From Chitinophagaceae bacterium (GTDB taxonomy: Bacteria > Bacteroidota > Bacteroidia > Chitinophagales > Chitinophagaceae), in NCBI GenBank assembly GCA_018335935.1, contig JAGXRG010000027.1, positions 1-52,261 on the forward strand: DNA of 52,261 nucleotides, read 5' to 3'. A program made the translations under genes and the position numbers. The notes under the pieces were generated by a model that had not been told where the DNA came from, ran no database searches, and saw only the letters and a list, made by a program, of their open reading frames with translations. Of this stretch, positions 43,852-52,261 are shown one piece after another. Each line of letters begins with the position of its first letter. Position 1 is the first letter of the stretch.

Positions 43852-44537
43852 TAAGAAGCATTTTCTTTTAATACATATCCAAAACCGACTTGTGTATGAA
43901 TAAGTTTTTGTGGGAATCCTTTATCAATTTTCTTCCTTAAATAATTTACATACACATCAATGGTATTGGTTTGTGTATCAAAATCAATATTCCAAACATG
44001 TTCACCAATATCAGCTCTACTCACAACTCGTTTTCGATTTCTTAATAAATATTCTAGCAGTTGAAACTCTTTTGCTGTTAATCTTATTTTCTTTCCAGAA
44101 CGAGTAACCATTTTGGTATCTAAATTCATTTCTAAATCGGCAAATTGTAAAATATTGCCAACGGGTATATTAGAATCTGCAGTTCTTCGTATCAGAGCAC
44201 GAATACGAACTATTAATTCGTCAAAAGAAAAAGGTTTTACTAAGTAATCATCAGCACCTGCATCAAAACCATCTATTTTGTCATTAACAGAACCAAATGT
44301 GGTAAGCATTAATACTGGTATTTGTTTATCTTTTTGTCGAATTTTTTTACAAAGATCAATACCATTGATACCAGGCAGGTTAATGTCTAATAAAACAAGA
44401 TTAAAAGAATAATTGTTGATCATTTTTTCGCCCATGAGTCCATCATAAGCTACCATTACTTCGTATCCTGTTTCTTCTAATCCTTGTTTCAAGGATTCGG
44501 CAATTTTTTTTTCGTCTTCTACAATTAAAATATCCAT
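43851..44537 (-). CDS. OmpR-family response regulator
   Basis: The 228-residue protein has a receiver domain (about 1-115) with acidic residues in IVEDEKK, phospho-acceptor Asp51 in LLDINLPG, and the conserved Lys in LVKPFSFDEL. A C-terminal winged helix (about 130-225, ending TNTIDVYVNYLRKKID) follows. It is the first gene of the kinase pair. The signal and target genes are unknown, but the downstream stress genes on the same strand are plausible targets. Confidence 0.94.
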   Translation of the reverse strand: MDILIVEDEKKIAESLKQGLEETGYEVMVAYDGLMGEKMINNYSFNLVLLDINLPGINGIDLCKKIRQKDKQIPVLMLTTFGSVNDKIDGFDAGADDYLVKPFSFDELIVRIRALIRRTADSNIPVGNILQFADLEMNLDTKMVTRSGKKIRLTAKEFQLLEYLLRNRKRVVSRADIGEHVWNIDFDTQTNTIDVYVNYLRKKIDKGFPQKLIHTQVGFGYVLKENAS

Positions 44538-44571
44538 AAAATTGGGTATAACAAATTAAATGTATACACTA

Positions 44572-44579
44572 CAAATATA
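44572..44579 (-). promoter_or_regulatory. Putative -7 element of the two-component operon
   Basis: On the minus strand TATATTTG fits TAnnTTTG, about 34 bp upstream of the response regulator start. No clear TTG/TTTG partner is seen at 17-23 bp, so the call is weak. Confidence 0.4.
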
Positions 44580-44621
44580 AACTAGTAAAGCATTTAATTG
44601 AAGAGGAAATTTTTGCATAAA

Positions 44622-44648
44622 AAAACCAAACCTTTGGGGTTTGGTTTT
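44622..44648 (-). terminator. Rho-independent terminator after the NTF2-like gene
   Basis: AAACCAAACC (44623-44632) pairs perfectly with GGTTTGGTTT (44638-44647) around a TTTGG loop. On the minus strand it is followed by a T-run. It ends the transcript of the gene at 44670-45134 and insulates the two-component operon. Confidence 0.82.
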
Positions 44649-44669
44649 CTGCTTACCTTGCTTTAAAAA

Positions 44670-45134
44670 TTAGTTTAAAGAATAACTTTTAGGTAGTAAG
44701 TCTAATTCATTTAACAAACCTGCAGCAACACCTTTCTTTTCTTTCACATTTCTAATTTCAAGGATTTTGCTGCCTTTCATAATGACTTCAATAGATGAAA
44801 CAATTTTATTAATTTTTTTACCAGTAGGTTTACCTGATTTCCAGCCTCTTTTTAATGGTGGCATAGGATGGGTGTGTGTACCTGTAATTTTTACTTTACC
44901 GGTTAATGAGTCGCCATTTAAAATTAAGTTTTCAATACTAAAAACAGCGTCTGGCATACCCATTTTAATCTTTTTATATAATTCAACAAATTCTGTTTTA
45001 CTTACTTCTTTATCAAGAATTGTTGAATTAAATTTGTTATCTAGTCGTTTTTCTGCCAAGTCGTATTCTTCTTTTTCAAAAGCATCAAACACATCAATAA
45101 TAACATTGTAATCCAAATAATTCATTAAATTCAT
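44670..45134 (-). CDS. NTF2-like/SnoaL-type protein
   Basis: The 154-residue protein has the size and alpha-plus-beta pattern of NTF2-like folds used by SnoaL-type cyclases and many binding proteins: an N-terminal helical part (VIIDVFDAFEKEEYDLAEK), a middle with KITGTHTHPMPPL, and a final strand (KILEIRNVKEKKG). The catalytic residues cannot be assigned. It is flanked by its own terminator, so it is probably transcribed alone. Function is unknown. Confidence 0.6.
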   Translation of the reverse strand: MNLMNYLDYNVIIDVFDAFEKEEYDLAEKRLDNKFNSTILDKEVSKTEFVELYKKIKMGMPDAVFSIENLILNGDSLTGKVKITGTHTHPMPPLKRGWKSGKPTGKKINKIVSSIEVIMKGSKILEIRNVKEKKGVAAGLLNELDLLPKSYSLN

Positions 45135-45272
45135 AAAGTAAAAATTTTAAGTTAAATAATAAGATTGCTAAATAAAGTATCTAGTAACCCAAAGATGAAT
45201 AATACTAAAAAAAGTTGACAATTCCTAATTTAATTGTTGAGTCACATATAATTAGTTCACTTTTAACTCCTA

Positions 45273-47681
45273 TTACTTTACATTTTTTACATACTTTTCT
45301 AACCATTGATGTTCTTCCCAAATCAAGTGCAACAAGTTTTCTTTACCGGTGTATCCATGACTTTCATAAGGTAAAACAACATAACGCACTGTACCACCAT
45401 GACCTTTGATAGCATTATATAATCGTTCACTTTGTATAGGAAAAGTTCCAGAATTATTATCCATCTCACCATGAATCATAAGCAAAGGCGTTTTAATTTT
45501 ATTAGCGTAACTAAAAGGGCTCATTTTAAAATATAAATCAGGAGCTTCCCAATATGTTCTATCTTCATTTTGAAAGCCAAATGGTGTTAGAGTTCTGTTA
45601 TATGCTCCACTACGTGCAATTCCAGCTTTAAACAATTTTGTATGTGCCAGTAAATTAGCAGTCATAAAAGCACCGTAACTATGACCCCCCACAGCAACAC
45701 GATTTGAATCACCAACTCCTAATTTGGCTAAATATTGAATGGCTGCTTCTGCATTCATTCGAAGTTGATCAATAAAATTATCATTAGGTTTTTTACCCTC
45801 AGCACCCACAATTGGCATTTCTGCATTATCTAAAATAGCATATCCTTGTGTTACCCAAAAAATAGGTGACCCATAGTTTATACGTGTGAATGTATAATTG
45901 GAGCCCCTGATTTGAGTAGCATCTTTTGCACTTTCGAACTCTCTAGGATAAGCCCAAATAATAACCGGTAATGGGCCATCTTTTTTGGCATCGTATCCTT
46001 TTGGTAAATATAAATTACCCGATAAATCAACACCATCTTCTCTTTTATAAATCACTTTTTCTTTATTAACTCCTACTAATGTTGGATAAGGATGATTAAA
46101 GTTGGTGAGTTGTTGAGTTGTATTTTCTTTTAAATTTTTTAAATAATAATTTGGCACATCAGTCTGTGTTTCTCTTCTAGTAATCACCATCATTTTTTCT
46201 GGGTCAATAATATCGGTTACCATTTCAAAACTTTCTTCGGGGCAACGCCAAATTTGTTTAGATTCTTTTGTAAGAATATTGAAAGTTGATAAAAATGGTA
46301 AATCTCCCTTTGGTGAACTACCAGTTGTATTATTCAATAAAATTGTATTGCCATTTTCAATAACCTGAATTACATTTCTATTATACTTGTTTTTTGTGAG
46401 TACTGGAGCTCCAGGATTGTTATAAGCATCGTTATTACTTCTTTCAAACAAAGTTTCCATTGCTCCTGTTGAAGGATTCAGTTTGCTTATTTTGCTTAAT
46501 TGTTTACTTTGTAATCTTTCAGTTACAAATGCCATTTGCTGATTACACCAAGTTATTCCAGCAAAACGATAATTGGTTTTACATAACTCTTTAGGCGCTG
46601 AGGTAAATGGAGCAGTAAGCATATAAACTACATCATGAAATTCCATTTTGTTTTTATATTTTCCACTATCTAAAGGCATACTCCAAGTAATGGTAGCTGC
46701 TTCATCATCTCTCCAATCAAAACGATTAGGAACATTCATAATATTATCAAATCCTGAAGGCGATAATTCACTAGATGGTAATTCTGCCAAAACTTTAATT
46801 TGCTTACCGGAGTTATCAAAAATGGCTACCGTTGAATTAAACCCAAATGCAGGAACTAAATAACTAAAAGGCTTATGTATAGTTCGAGCTAAAAAGTACT
46901 TATTATCTGGAGATAGACTAAATGTATTGGTTATTGAAGGTTTACCTATTTTTTGTTCTATACCATTTGTATTTTTTACTAATTGAGCAGTAGCAAGAAA
47001 TTCAAATACATCTTCATCGTAAGGAGACTTAATTAAATCTTGATAGGTTCTGCTTGGTGCAGCTTTACCTAAATTTTCTTGTACTGTAGGGCCTTTTGGC
47101 ATTAATGATTTTTGAGGAATTTGATTAGAAGGTTTAATGATTGTTTTATAATAAATAGTTTGATCATCGGCCCAACTGAATGCTGAACCAATAACAGTAT
47201 TTAAACTGGTTTTATTAATTTTTGTTGCCTTTTTTGTATTTACATCTAATACATATAAATCAACAAGACTAGATGTATTATTTGTAAAGGCAATCTTTTT
47301 TTCAGATGGGCTCCAGCTAATATTTGCAGCCAATAGATTTTGTGGCAACCCAACAATAGGAAAACTTATTCCAGATTTAATATTTTTTAAAGTAAGGTTA
47401 TTGATGAAGTTTTGTCTACTAGGAGAAAAATTATTGGGGTTAATTCTTAGCCCTGCAATTCTCATTTCGGGTTGTGCCATTTCTTCAACAGAGGGATAAC
47501 TATTTCTTTCCATAATTAACATCCACTCTCCTTTACTATCAATACTTACAGAAGGTGTAGGTTTTGCTAACAATAATTCTGAGAGCTCTTTTGGAGGAGT
47601 TTGATAGGTAACTGCATCTTGTGCATAAGAAAAATTGAAACTTCCAATAATAAGAACAATTAAAAAGAAAAATTTTTTCAT
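45273..47681 (-). CDS. S9 peptidase resembling chloroplast glutamyl endopeptidase
   Basis: The 802-residue protein (start placed at 47681, MKKFFFLIVLIIGSFNFSYAQ signal peptide; an upstream TTG at 47702 is less likely) has an N-terminal beta-propeller (about 30-540) and a C-terminal alpha/beta-hydrolase domain. Catalytic Ser668 lies in GGHSYGAFMTANLLAH, Asp in HGEMDNNSG, and His in YESHGYTG. The segments ENLGKAAPSRTYQDLI and RSGAYNRTLTPFGFQ closely recall, from memory, plant chloroplast glutamyl endopeptidase. It probably degrades peptides in the periplasm, cutting after acidic residues; specificity is inferred. Confidence 0.88.
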   Translation of the reverse strand: MKKFFFLIVLIIGSFNFSYAQDAVTYQTPPKELSELLLAKPTPSVSIDSKGEWMLIMERNSYPSVEEMAQPEMRIAGLRINPNNFSPSRQNFINNLTLKNIKSGISFPIVGLPQNLLAANISWSPSEKKIAFTNNTSSLVDLYVLDVNTKKATKINKTSLNTVIGSAFSWADDQTIYYKTIIKPSNQIPQKSLMPKGPTVQENLGKAAPSRTYQDLIKSPYDEDVFEFLATAQLVKNTNGIEQKIGKPSITNTFSLSPDNKYFLARTIHKPFSYLVPAFGFNSTVAIFDNSGKQIKVLAELPSSELSPSGFDNIMNVPNRFDWRDDEAATITWSMPLDSGKYKNKMEFHDVVYMLTAPFTSAPKELCKTNYRFAGITWCNQQMAFVTERLQSKQLSKISKLNPSTGAMETLFERSNNDAYNNPGAPVLTKNKYNRNVIQVIENGNTILLNNTTGSSPKGDLPFLSTFNILTKESKQIWRCPEESFEMVTDIIDPEKMMVITRRETQTDVPNYYLKNLKENTTQQLTNFNHPYPTLVGVNKEKVIYKREDGVDLSGNLYLPKGYDAKKDGPLPVIIWAYPREFESAKDATQIRGSNYTFTRINYGSPIFWVTQGYAILDNAEMPIVGAEGKKPNDNFIDQLRMNAEAAIQYLAKLGVGDSNRVAVGGHSYGAFMTANLLAHTKLFKAGIARSGAYNRTLTPFGFQNEDRTYWEAPDLYFKMSPFSYANKIKTPLLMIHGEMDNNSGTFPIQSERLYNAIKGHGGTVRYVVLPYESHGYTGKENLLHLIWEEHQWLEKYVKNVK

Positions 47682-47882
47682 ATAAAAAAGTTGAGGAGGC
47701 AATTTAAGATATTAGAGAGATTGATAAAGCATAATTATTAAATAACTATCAAAAAATGATTACCCCCTGATTCAAGGGATTTTTTAAGGAATGCAAATGA
47801 TTGAGTTTTGTTGTTGAAACAATTAGAAAATCAACCTGTTAAATTGGTTTTTTAATCTCCTAAACACCTTAAGACAAAGAGC

Positions 47883-50800
47883 ATGAAACATTCCGCAACC
47901 CCCATTAGGGGTATTTTGGTTACACTTAGCTTCATACTAATAACACTATTCAATCAGTTACTTGCTCATGTTTGGGAAATTAGAGTAAACCAAAATCAAG
48001 ATGGTTCCTTAACTTGGTATTTACAATCATATCATACAACATCTGAGTGTGGAATATCTAATTCAGGCATCAATATCAATGGTACAAATTATCCACTTCA
48101 AAATAATTTTACAGGAAGTATTCAGTTATTAAGCAACAATATTTTTACACTAAGCCCTTCCTATGCAAATAATAATAGTGCAAGAGTTAGTTATGCCACA
48201 GTAACCACACCTTATATATCAGGATCTTTAAATGTAACTGCATATTCTAATAATGTTTGTTGGGCTGCATATTTTGATATGCCAGTTAGCAATCCCAATT
48301 TCAGACCACAAGCCAGTGCTTTAGATTTTAATGGTAATACGAATTACTTAAACGCTGGATCTTCTTTTTTAAATAATTTATCTCAATTTACAATTGAAGG
48401 AAGAATATATTATACTGGTACAGCTTCTCAGAGTTTATTTGGCCAAAATGATGTTTTAGAAACTTCTATATCAGGTGGACAAATTGAAATATGGAATCCC
48501 AATTTTAGTTTATCAGTCAACCACGACATGGTTATAAATACATGGAATCATATTGCTTATGTTGGAAACGGTTCTAGTATTACCATTTATATTAATGGTG
48601 TTCAAAAAGGATTTTTAAACCATGCCATCATATCAAATTATTCTTCTAGCACCCACCCTGTAACTATTGGAAGTTATACTGGAGATTATATAGGAGGCAA
48701 TGCTGCTCCTTTTAATGGCAAAATGGACGAGATTAGATTTTGGAATATAGCACGATGTCAGGGAGAAATTTTAAATAGCTTGAATTGTGAATTATCTACA
48801 ATTAATTCTAGTGTATTATTAGCATATTATAAATTGAATCAAGGTTTTGAAAACTCAGATAATACTGCAATCAATATTGCAAATGATGTTAGTGGAAATT
48901 TAAGAAATGCTTCCTTAGTAAACTTTTCTTTAATTGGAACAACTTCGAATTGGACATTTGGTGGTGTAACTGGCAGTTGTAGTTCATTCTCACAATCTAT
49001 TATGGCTTCAAATAATGGACCTGTAAATACAGGTTCAACTTTAAACTTAACCGCAACACATACTGGAACTGCAACTTATAATTGGACAGGTCCAAATGGT
49101 TTCACTTCATCTGTTCAAAATCCTTCCATTTCAAATGTTCAACCCAATTATTCAGGTATTTACTCTTTATCTGCAGTAATTAATGGCTGTAGCCCGGTTT
49201 ATAGTTCAACTAATGTTACAATAAACCCTCCAGCAACAGCTCTACATTTTGATGGTTTGAATGATAATATTGAATTAAGTAATCAGTTCAATAATTTATC
49301 AGATATTACATTAGCTGTATGGGTTAAATTAAATTCATATGGCTCAAATGGAACTGGCTTCTCAGAAATTTGGTCTAAAGAAAGTTCAAATGCTTTTTCA
49401 ATTAATAATTCAACCAGAAAGTTTCATGTAAATTTTGGTAATGGTACTAGTTGGGGAACTGCAATTGAATCATCTACAATTATTCCTCTAAATACTTGGA
49501 CTCATCTTGCAGCTACAAGAGATGCATTAGGAAATGTAAAGATTTATATTAATGGTATTTTAAATAATTCTGGCAATGCATTAAATAGTCTTTCTGGCAC
49601 AAATTTATTACAACACACAGTCGGTTGTAAACAAACTCCTTCAGGCAAAACAGGATTTTTAAATGGTTCTATTGACGATTTAAAAGTTTGGAGTAAAGCA
49701 TTATGTGAAAGTGAAATTAATAATAATAAAAATTGTGAAATAACAACTGCACAAAATAATTTAATACTATATCTAAAATTAAATAATGGCTTTGTAAATG
49801 CAAATAACAGTGGACTTATTACTGCAATAGATTATAGTGGAAATGGTTATAATGGTACATTAATTGGTTTTTCTTTAAATGGAACAACTTCAAACTGGAC
49901 AAGTGGATATGTAACAGGCAATTGTTCTGCATTTTCATATCCAACTATAAATAGTTTTTCAGGATCACAATCTATCTGCAATGGACAATCTACCACTTTA
50001 ACTGCACACAGCAGTTCTCCTTCTCCAATTTTTAAATGGTACGATGCTGCTCTTGGTGGAACCTTATTATTTACTGGTGCAAGTTATACAACACCTATTT
50101 TAACAGCTAATACAAATTATTATGTTGAAGTTTCAAGTTTAGACTGTTTCTCTGGGTCTAGAACACCTGTTACAGTAACTGTAAATCCAATACCAACAAT
50201 AACTTCAACCAATACACCACAAGTAAGATGTGGTGCAGGTGTTGTTAATTTAACTGCAACTTCTTCTATAAATTCAAGTACTTTTAATTGGTATAATGCA
50301 GCTTCAGGTGGTGCAAGTTTATTTACTGGTGCTACTTATAGTCCAAGTATTTCACTTAATACCACTTATTATGTTGCTACAACTAGTCCACAAGGTTGTA
50401 CTTCAGTTGCAAGAACTCCTGTTGTTGCTTCAGTTGGTCCTATTTATACTGCTAATAGTTCACAATGTGTAAATAGCAATAGTTTTACTTTTTATAATGG
50501 TTGTGAAGTTGTAGGTGCAACTTATAAATGGAATTTTGGAGATAATACTCCAATTGTTTCCAGTTTAATCAATACTCCTCAAACTCATGTCTATAATGCT
50601 GCAGGAAATTATCAAGTAACATTAATTACTACTTTAAATGGTATTGATTCTTATTCTAGCATGTATGTTTCTGTTAACCCAATGCCAGTTGCAAGTTTTG
50701 TAACTTATGTAAATACTGGTAATGGTAGTAGCTATTCTTTCCAAAGTTCATCTACTATACAAGGAGGTAGCATGAGTTATGCTTGGGCTTTTGGTGATGG

Positions 50801-52261
50801 CAATACAGGTATTGGTGATAATGTACAACATATTTATGCAAATAGTGGTAACAAAAATGTTACATTAACCGTAACTAGTAATGCTGGTTGTGTTAATAGT
50901 ACAACTTCGTCTATCAACGTTATTATTGCTGGATCTGGTGGAGGTTCTGGTGGTTCTGGAAGTGGAGGAACAGGAGGAAGTGGAACAAATATTACACCAT
51001 CATTTATAGTAAATAATTTACAACAATGTTTAACTGGTAATAGTTTTATTTTTACTAATAATTCTACTTATCCTTCGGGCACAACATTCTTATGGATTTT
51101 TAATGATGGCACTACTTATAATGGTGTTACACCTTTAGCTAAAACATATTCAACAGCAGGCAATTATAACGTTCAATTAAAAGCAACATTTAATGGTAAC
51201 GATTACTTCACCAATCAGCAAGTAATTGTTAAACCAATGCCTGTTGCAGGATTTACATACACAAACACAGGCTTACAATATAGCTTCACTAATACATCAA
51301 CCTTATCTCAAGGTAGTATGAGTTATGATTGGAATATCAATGGCTCAACAGTTTCTACTAGTCAAAATATTCAAGCTACTTTAAATAGTGGTACAAATAC
51401 TGTTACTTTAAATGCAACTAGTGATGGTGGTTGTACAAATTCTTATGGACCAATATCTATAAATGCAAGTGGTTCTGGTGGTTCGGGTGGTGGTACAATT
51501 GCTCCAGTATCTGGTATCACTTTATCTAGTGGTACTCAAACACAATGTTTAAATGGTAACTCATTTACCTTTAGTCCTAATGTTTCTGGTGGTACACCTT
51601 CGACTTACCAATGGTATTTCCAAAATGCTACAGCTTCTAGCAGTACTGCTGCTGGACCGCACACAGTAACATTTAGTCAGCCTGGTACTCATACTGTTCA
51701 ATTGTATGTTAGTAACAGTGCTGGTAATTCAACAGCCACTTATAATGTTACTATTACAGATGCTCCTCAACCTACTATTGCTGCTGGAAGTACTACTTAC
51801 TTCTGTGATGGTGGTTCTGTAACTTTAACTTCATCTGCTGCTACTAGCTACCAATGGTATAAAGATGCTGTGTTAATTAGTGGGGCTACTGCTCAAACTT
51901 ATGCTGCTACAACTGCTGGTGTGTATACTGTAGTGGCTACTTATAGTGGATGTGCAAGTGTGGCAAGCAATGGTAATTCTGTTACTGTTGTAGCTGCTCC
52001 TTCTCAACCAACAATTGCTACTAGTGGGGCAACTACTTTCTGCAATGGTAGTTCGGTTACTTTAACTTCTTCTACTGGTAATAGCTATCAATGGTATTTG
52101 AATGGATCTACTATCAGTGGAGCTAATGGCTCTACTTATAATGCAACTGCTACTGGCAATTACACTGTAGCTATAACTAATAGCAATGGTTGTACTAGTA
52201 TACAAAGTACTGCTACTTCGGTAACAGTGAATCCTGCTGCAACAACACCAGTTATTACTGC
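47883..52261 (+). CDS. Giant secreted LamG/Ig/PKD surface protein (N-terminal part)
   Basis: An open frame runs from the ATG at 47883 to the window edge, at least 1,459 codons with no stop seen. It has a signal peptide (about 1-29), an N-terminal beta region, two concanavalin-like LamG domains (about 150-335 and 455-640), an Ig-like segment between them (about 380-450), and Ig-like repeats (about 690-850, KWYDAALGGTLLFTGASY). About five PKD-like domains follow (about 860-1290, for example WAFGDGNTG), then two more Ig-like repeats at the end. Glycine/serine linkers lie near 1017-1036 and 1195-1205. Such proteins are adhesins or matrix components, often exported by T9SS; the C-terminal sorting domain would lie outside the window. 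Confidence 0.9.
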   Translation, partial: MKHSATPIRGILVTLSFILITLFNQLLAHVWEIRVNQNQDGSLTWYLQSYHTTSECGISNSGININGTNYPLQNNFTGSIQLLSNNIFTLSPSYANNNSARVSYATVTTPYISGSLNVTAYSNNVCWAAYFDMPVSNPNFRPQASALDFNGNTNYLNAGSSFLNNLSQFTIEGRIYYTGTASQSLFGQNDVLETSISGGQIEIWNPNFSLSVNHDMVINTWNHIAYVGNGSSITIYINGVQKGFLNHAIISNYSSSTHPVTIGSYTGDYIGGNAAPFNGKMDEIRFWNIARCQGEILNSLNCELSTINSSVLLAYYKLNQGFENSDNTAINIANDVSGNLRNASLVNFSLIGTTSNWTFGGVTGSCSSFSQSIMASNNGPVNTGSTLNLTATHTGTATYNWTGPNGFTSSVQNPSISNVQPNYSGIYSLSAVINGCSPVYSSTNVTINPPATALHFDGLNDNIELSNQFNNLSDITLAVWVKLNSYGSNGTGFSEIWSKESSNAFSINNSTRKFHVNFGNGTSWGTAIESSTIIPLNTWTHLAATRDALGNVKIYINGILNNSGNALNSLSGTNLLQHTVGCKQTPSGKTGFLNGSIDDLKVWSKALCESEINNNKNCEITTAQNNLILYLKLNNGFVNANNSGLITAIDYSGNGYNGTLIGFSLNGTTSNWTSGYVTGNCSAFSYPTINSFSGSQSICNGQSTTLTAHSSSPSPIFKWYDAALGGTLLFTGASYTTPILTANTNYYVEVSSLDCFSGSRTPVTVTVNPIPTITSTNTPQVRCGAGVVNLTATSSINSSTFNWYNAASGGASLFTGATYSPSISLNTTYYVATTSPQGCTSVARTPVVASVGPIYTANSSQCVNSNSFTFYNGCEVVGATYKWNFGDNTPIVSSLINTPQTHVYNAAGNYQVTLITTLNGIDSYSSMYVSVNPMPVASFVTYVNTGNGSSYSFQSSSTIQGGSMSYAWAFGDGNTGIGDNVQHIYANSGNKNVTLTVTSNAGCVNSTTSSINVIIAGSGGGSGGSGSGGTGGSGTNITPSFIVNNLQQCLTGNSFIFTNNSTYPSGTTFLWIFNDGTTYNGVTPLAKTYSTAGNYNVQLKATFNGNDYFTNQQVIVKPMPVAGFTYTNTGLQYSFTNTSTLSQGSMSYDWNINGSTVSTSQNIQATLNSGTNTVTLNATSDGGCTNSYGPISINASGSGGSGGGTIAPVSGITLSSGTQTQCLNGNSFTFSPNVSGGTPSTYQWYFQNATASSSTAAGPHTVTFSQPGTHTVQLYVSNSAGNSTATYNVTITDAPQPTIAAGSTTYFCDGGSVTLTSSAATSYQWYKDAVLISGATAQTYAATTAGVYTVVATYSGCASVASNGNSVTVVAAPSQPTIATSGATTFCNGSSVTLTSSTGNSYQWYLNGSTISGANGSTYNATATGNYTVAITNSNGCTSIQSTATSVTVNPAATTPVIT

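Noticed and set aside
47682..47702. TTG start for the S9 peptidase
   Set aside because: The ATG at 47681 gives a clean signal peptide; the upstream residues add nothing family-like.
1..52261. Insertion sequences, integrases or prophage genes
   Set aside because: No transposase, integrase or phage structural gene was recognised among the reading frames.

Overview
The window looks like the chromosome of a Bacteroidota bacterium, probably a Chitinophagia- or Saprospiria-like lineage. The evidence is about one-third G+C by eye, very compact gene packing with few clear Shine-Dalgarno sites, promoter elements of the Bacteroidota type (TTG/TTTG, then TAnnTTTG), and typical families: fused E1 alpha/beta dehydrogenases, TlpA-like lipoproteins, DUF1015 beside SerC, GNAT/nitrilase fusions, and a giant LamG/PKD/Ig surface protein. 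No transposon, integrase or phage module was seen.

Bases 1-777 are the end of a CRISPR array, the most unusual item here. The first repeat (1-47) is 47 bp and has the sequence style of Bacteroidota type II-C arrays. The next six repeats are 92 bp: the same 47-mer split by an identical 45-bp insert. Spacers are 29-30 bp and two are present as adjacent duplicates. No cas genes and no tracrRNA anti-repeat lie in the window. A short AT-rich stretch, a hairpin and a tRNA-Met(CAT) follow.

From 1.1 to 8.1 kb there is an E1 alpha/beta fusion, an FAH-family hydrolase, and a loose cluster of translation and translation-quality-control genes (pth, gatB, dtd, arfB) with a TlpA-like lipoprotein that has lost its redox cysteines. 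From 8.1 to 21 kb are a di-haem peroxidase, a polysaccharide flippase, a thioredoxin-fold protein behind a second E1 fusion, a secreted coiled-coil protein, PhoH, an orphan TolC, a serC-DUF1015-TPR operon and a DUF502 membrane protein.

From 21.1 to 28 kb is a complete TetR-TolC-adaptor-RND efflux operon ending at a strong shared terminator. An SDR and a HAD phosphatase follow. From 29.5 to 35.9 kb, all on the minus strand, is an ion- and turgor-related block: DUF389 protein, CPA1 and NhaD Na+/H+ antiporters, an MscS channel, and a voltage-gated K+ channel with a C-terminal zinc ribbon. From 36 to 44.5 kb are a TPR protein, three double-domain universal stress proteins, a GNAT/carbon-nitrogen hydrolase fusion, a tiny membrane coiled-coil protein and a two-component system; the layout suggests a stress module, but this is inference.

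The right end holds an NTF2-like protein, an S9 peptidase resembling the plant chloroplast glutamyl endopeptidase, and, on the plus strand, the first ~1,460 residues of a giant secreted LamG/Ig/PKD protein that runs off the window.
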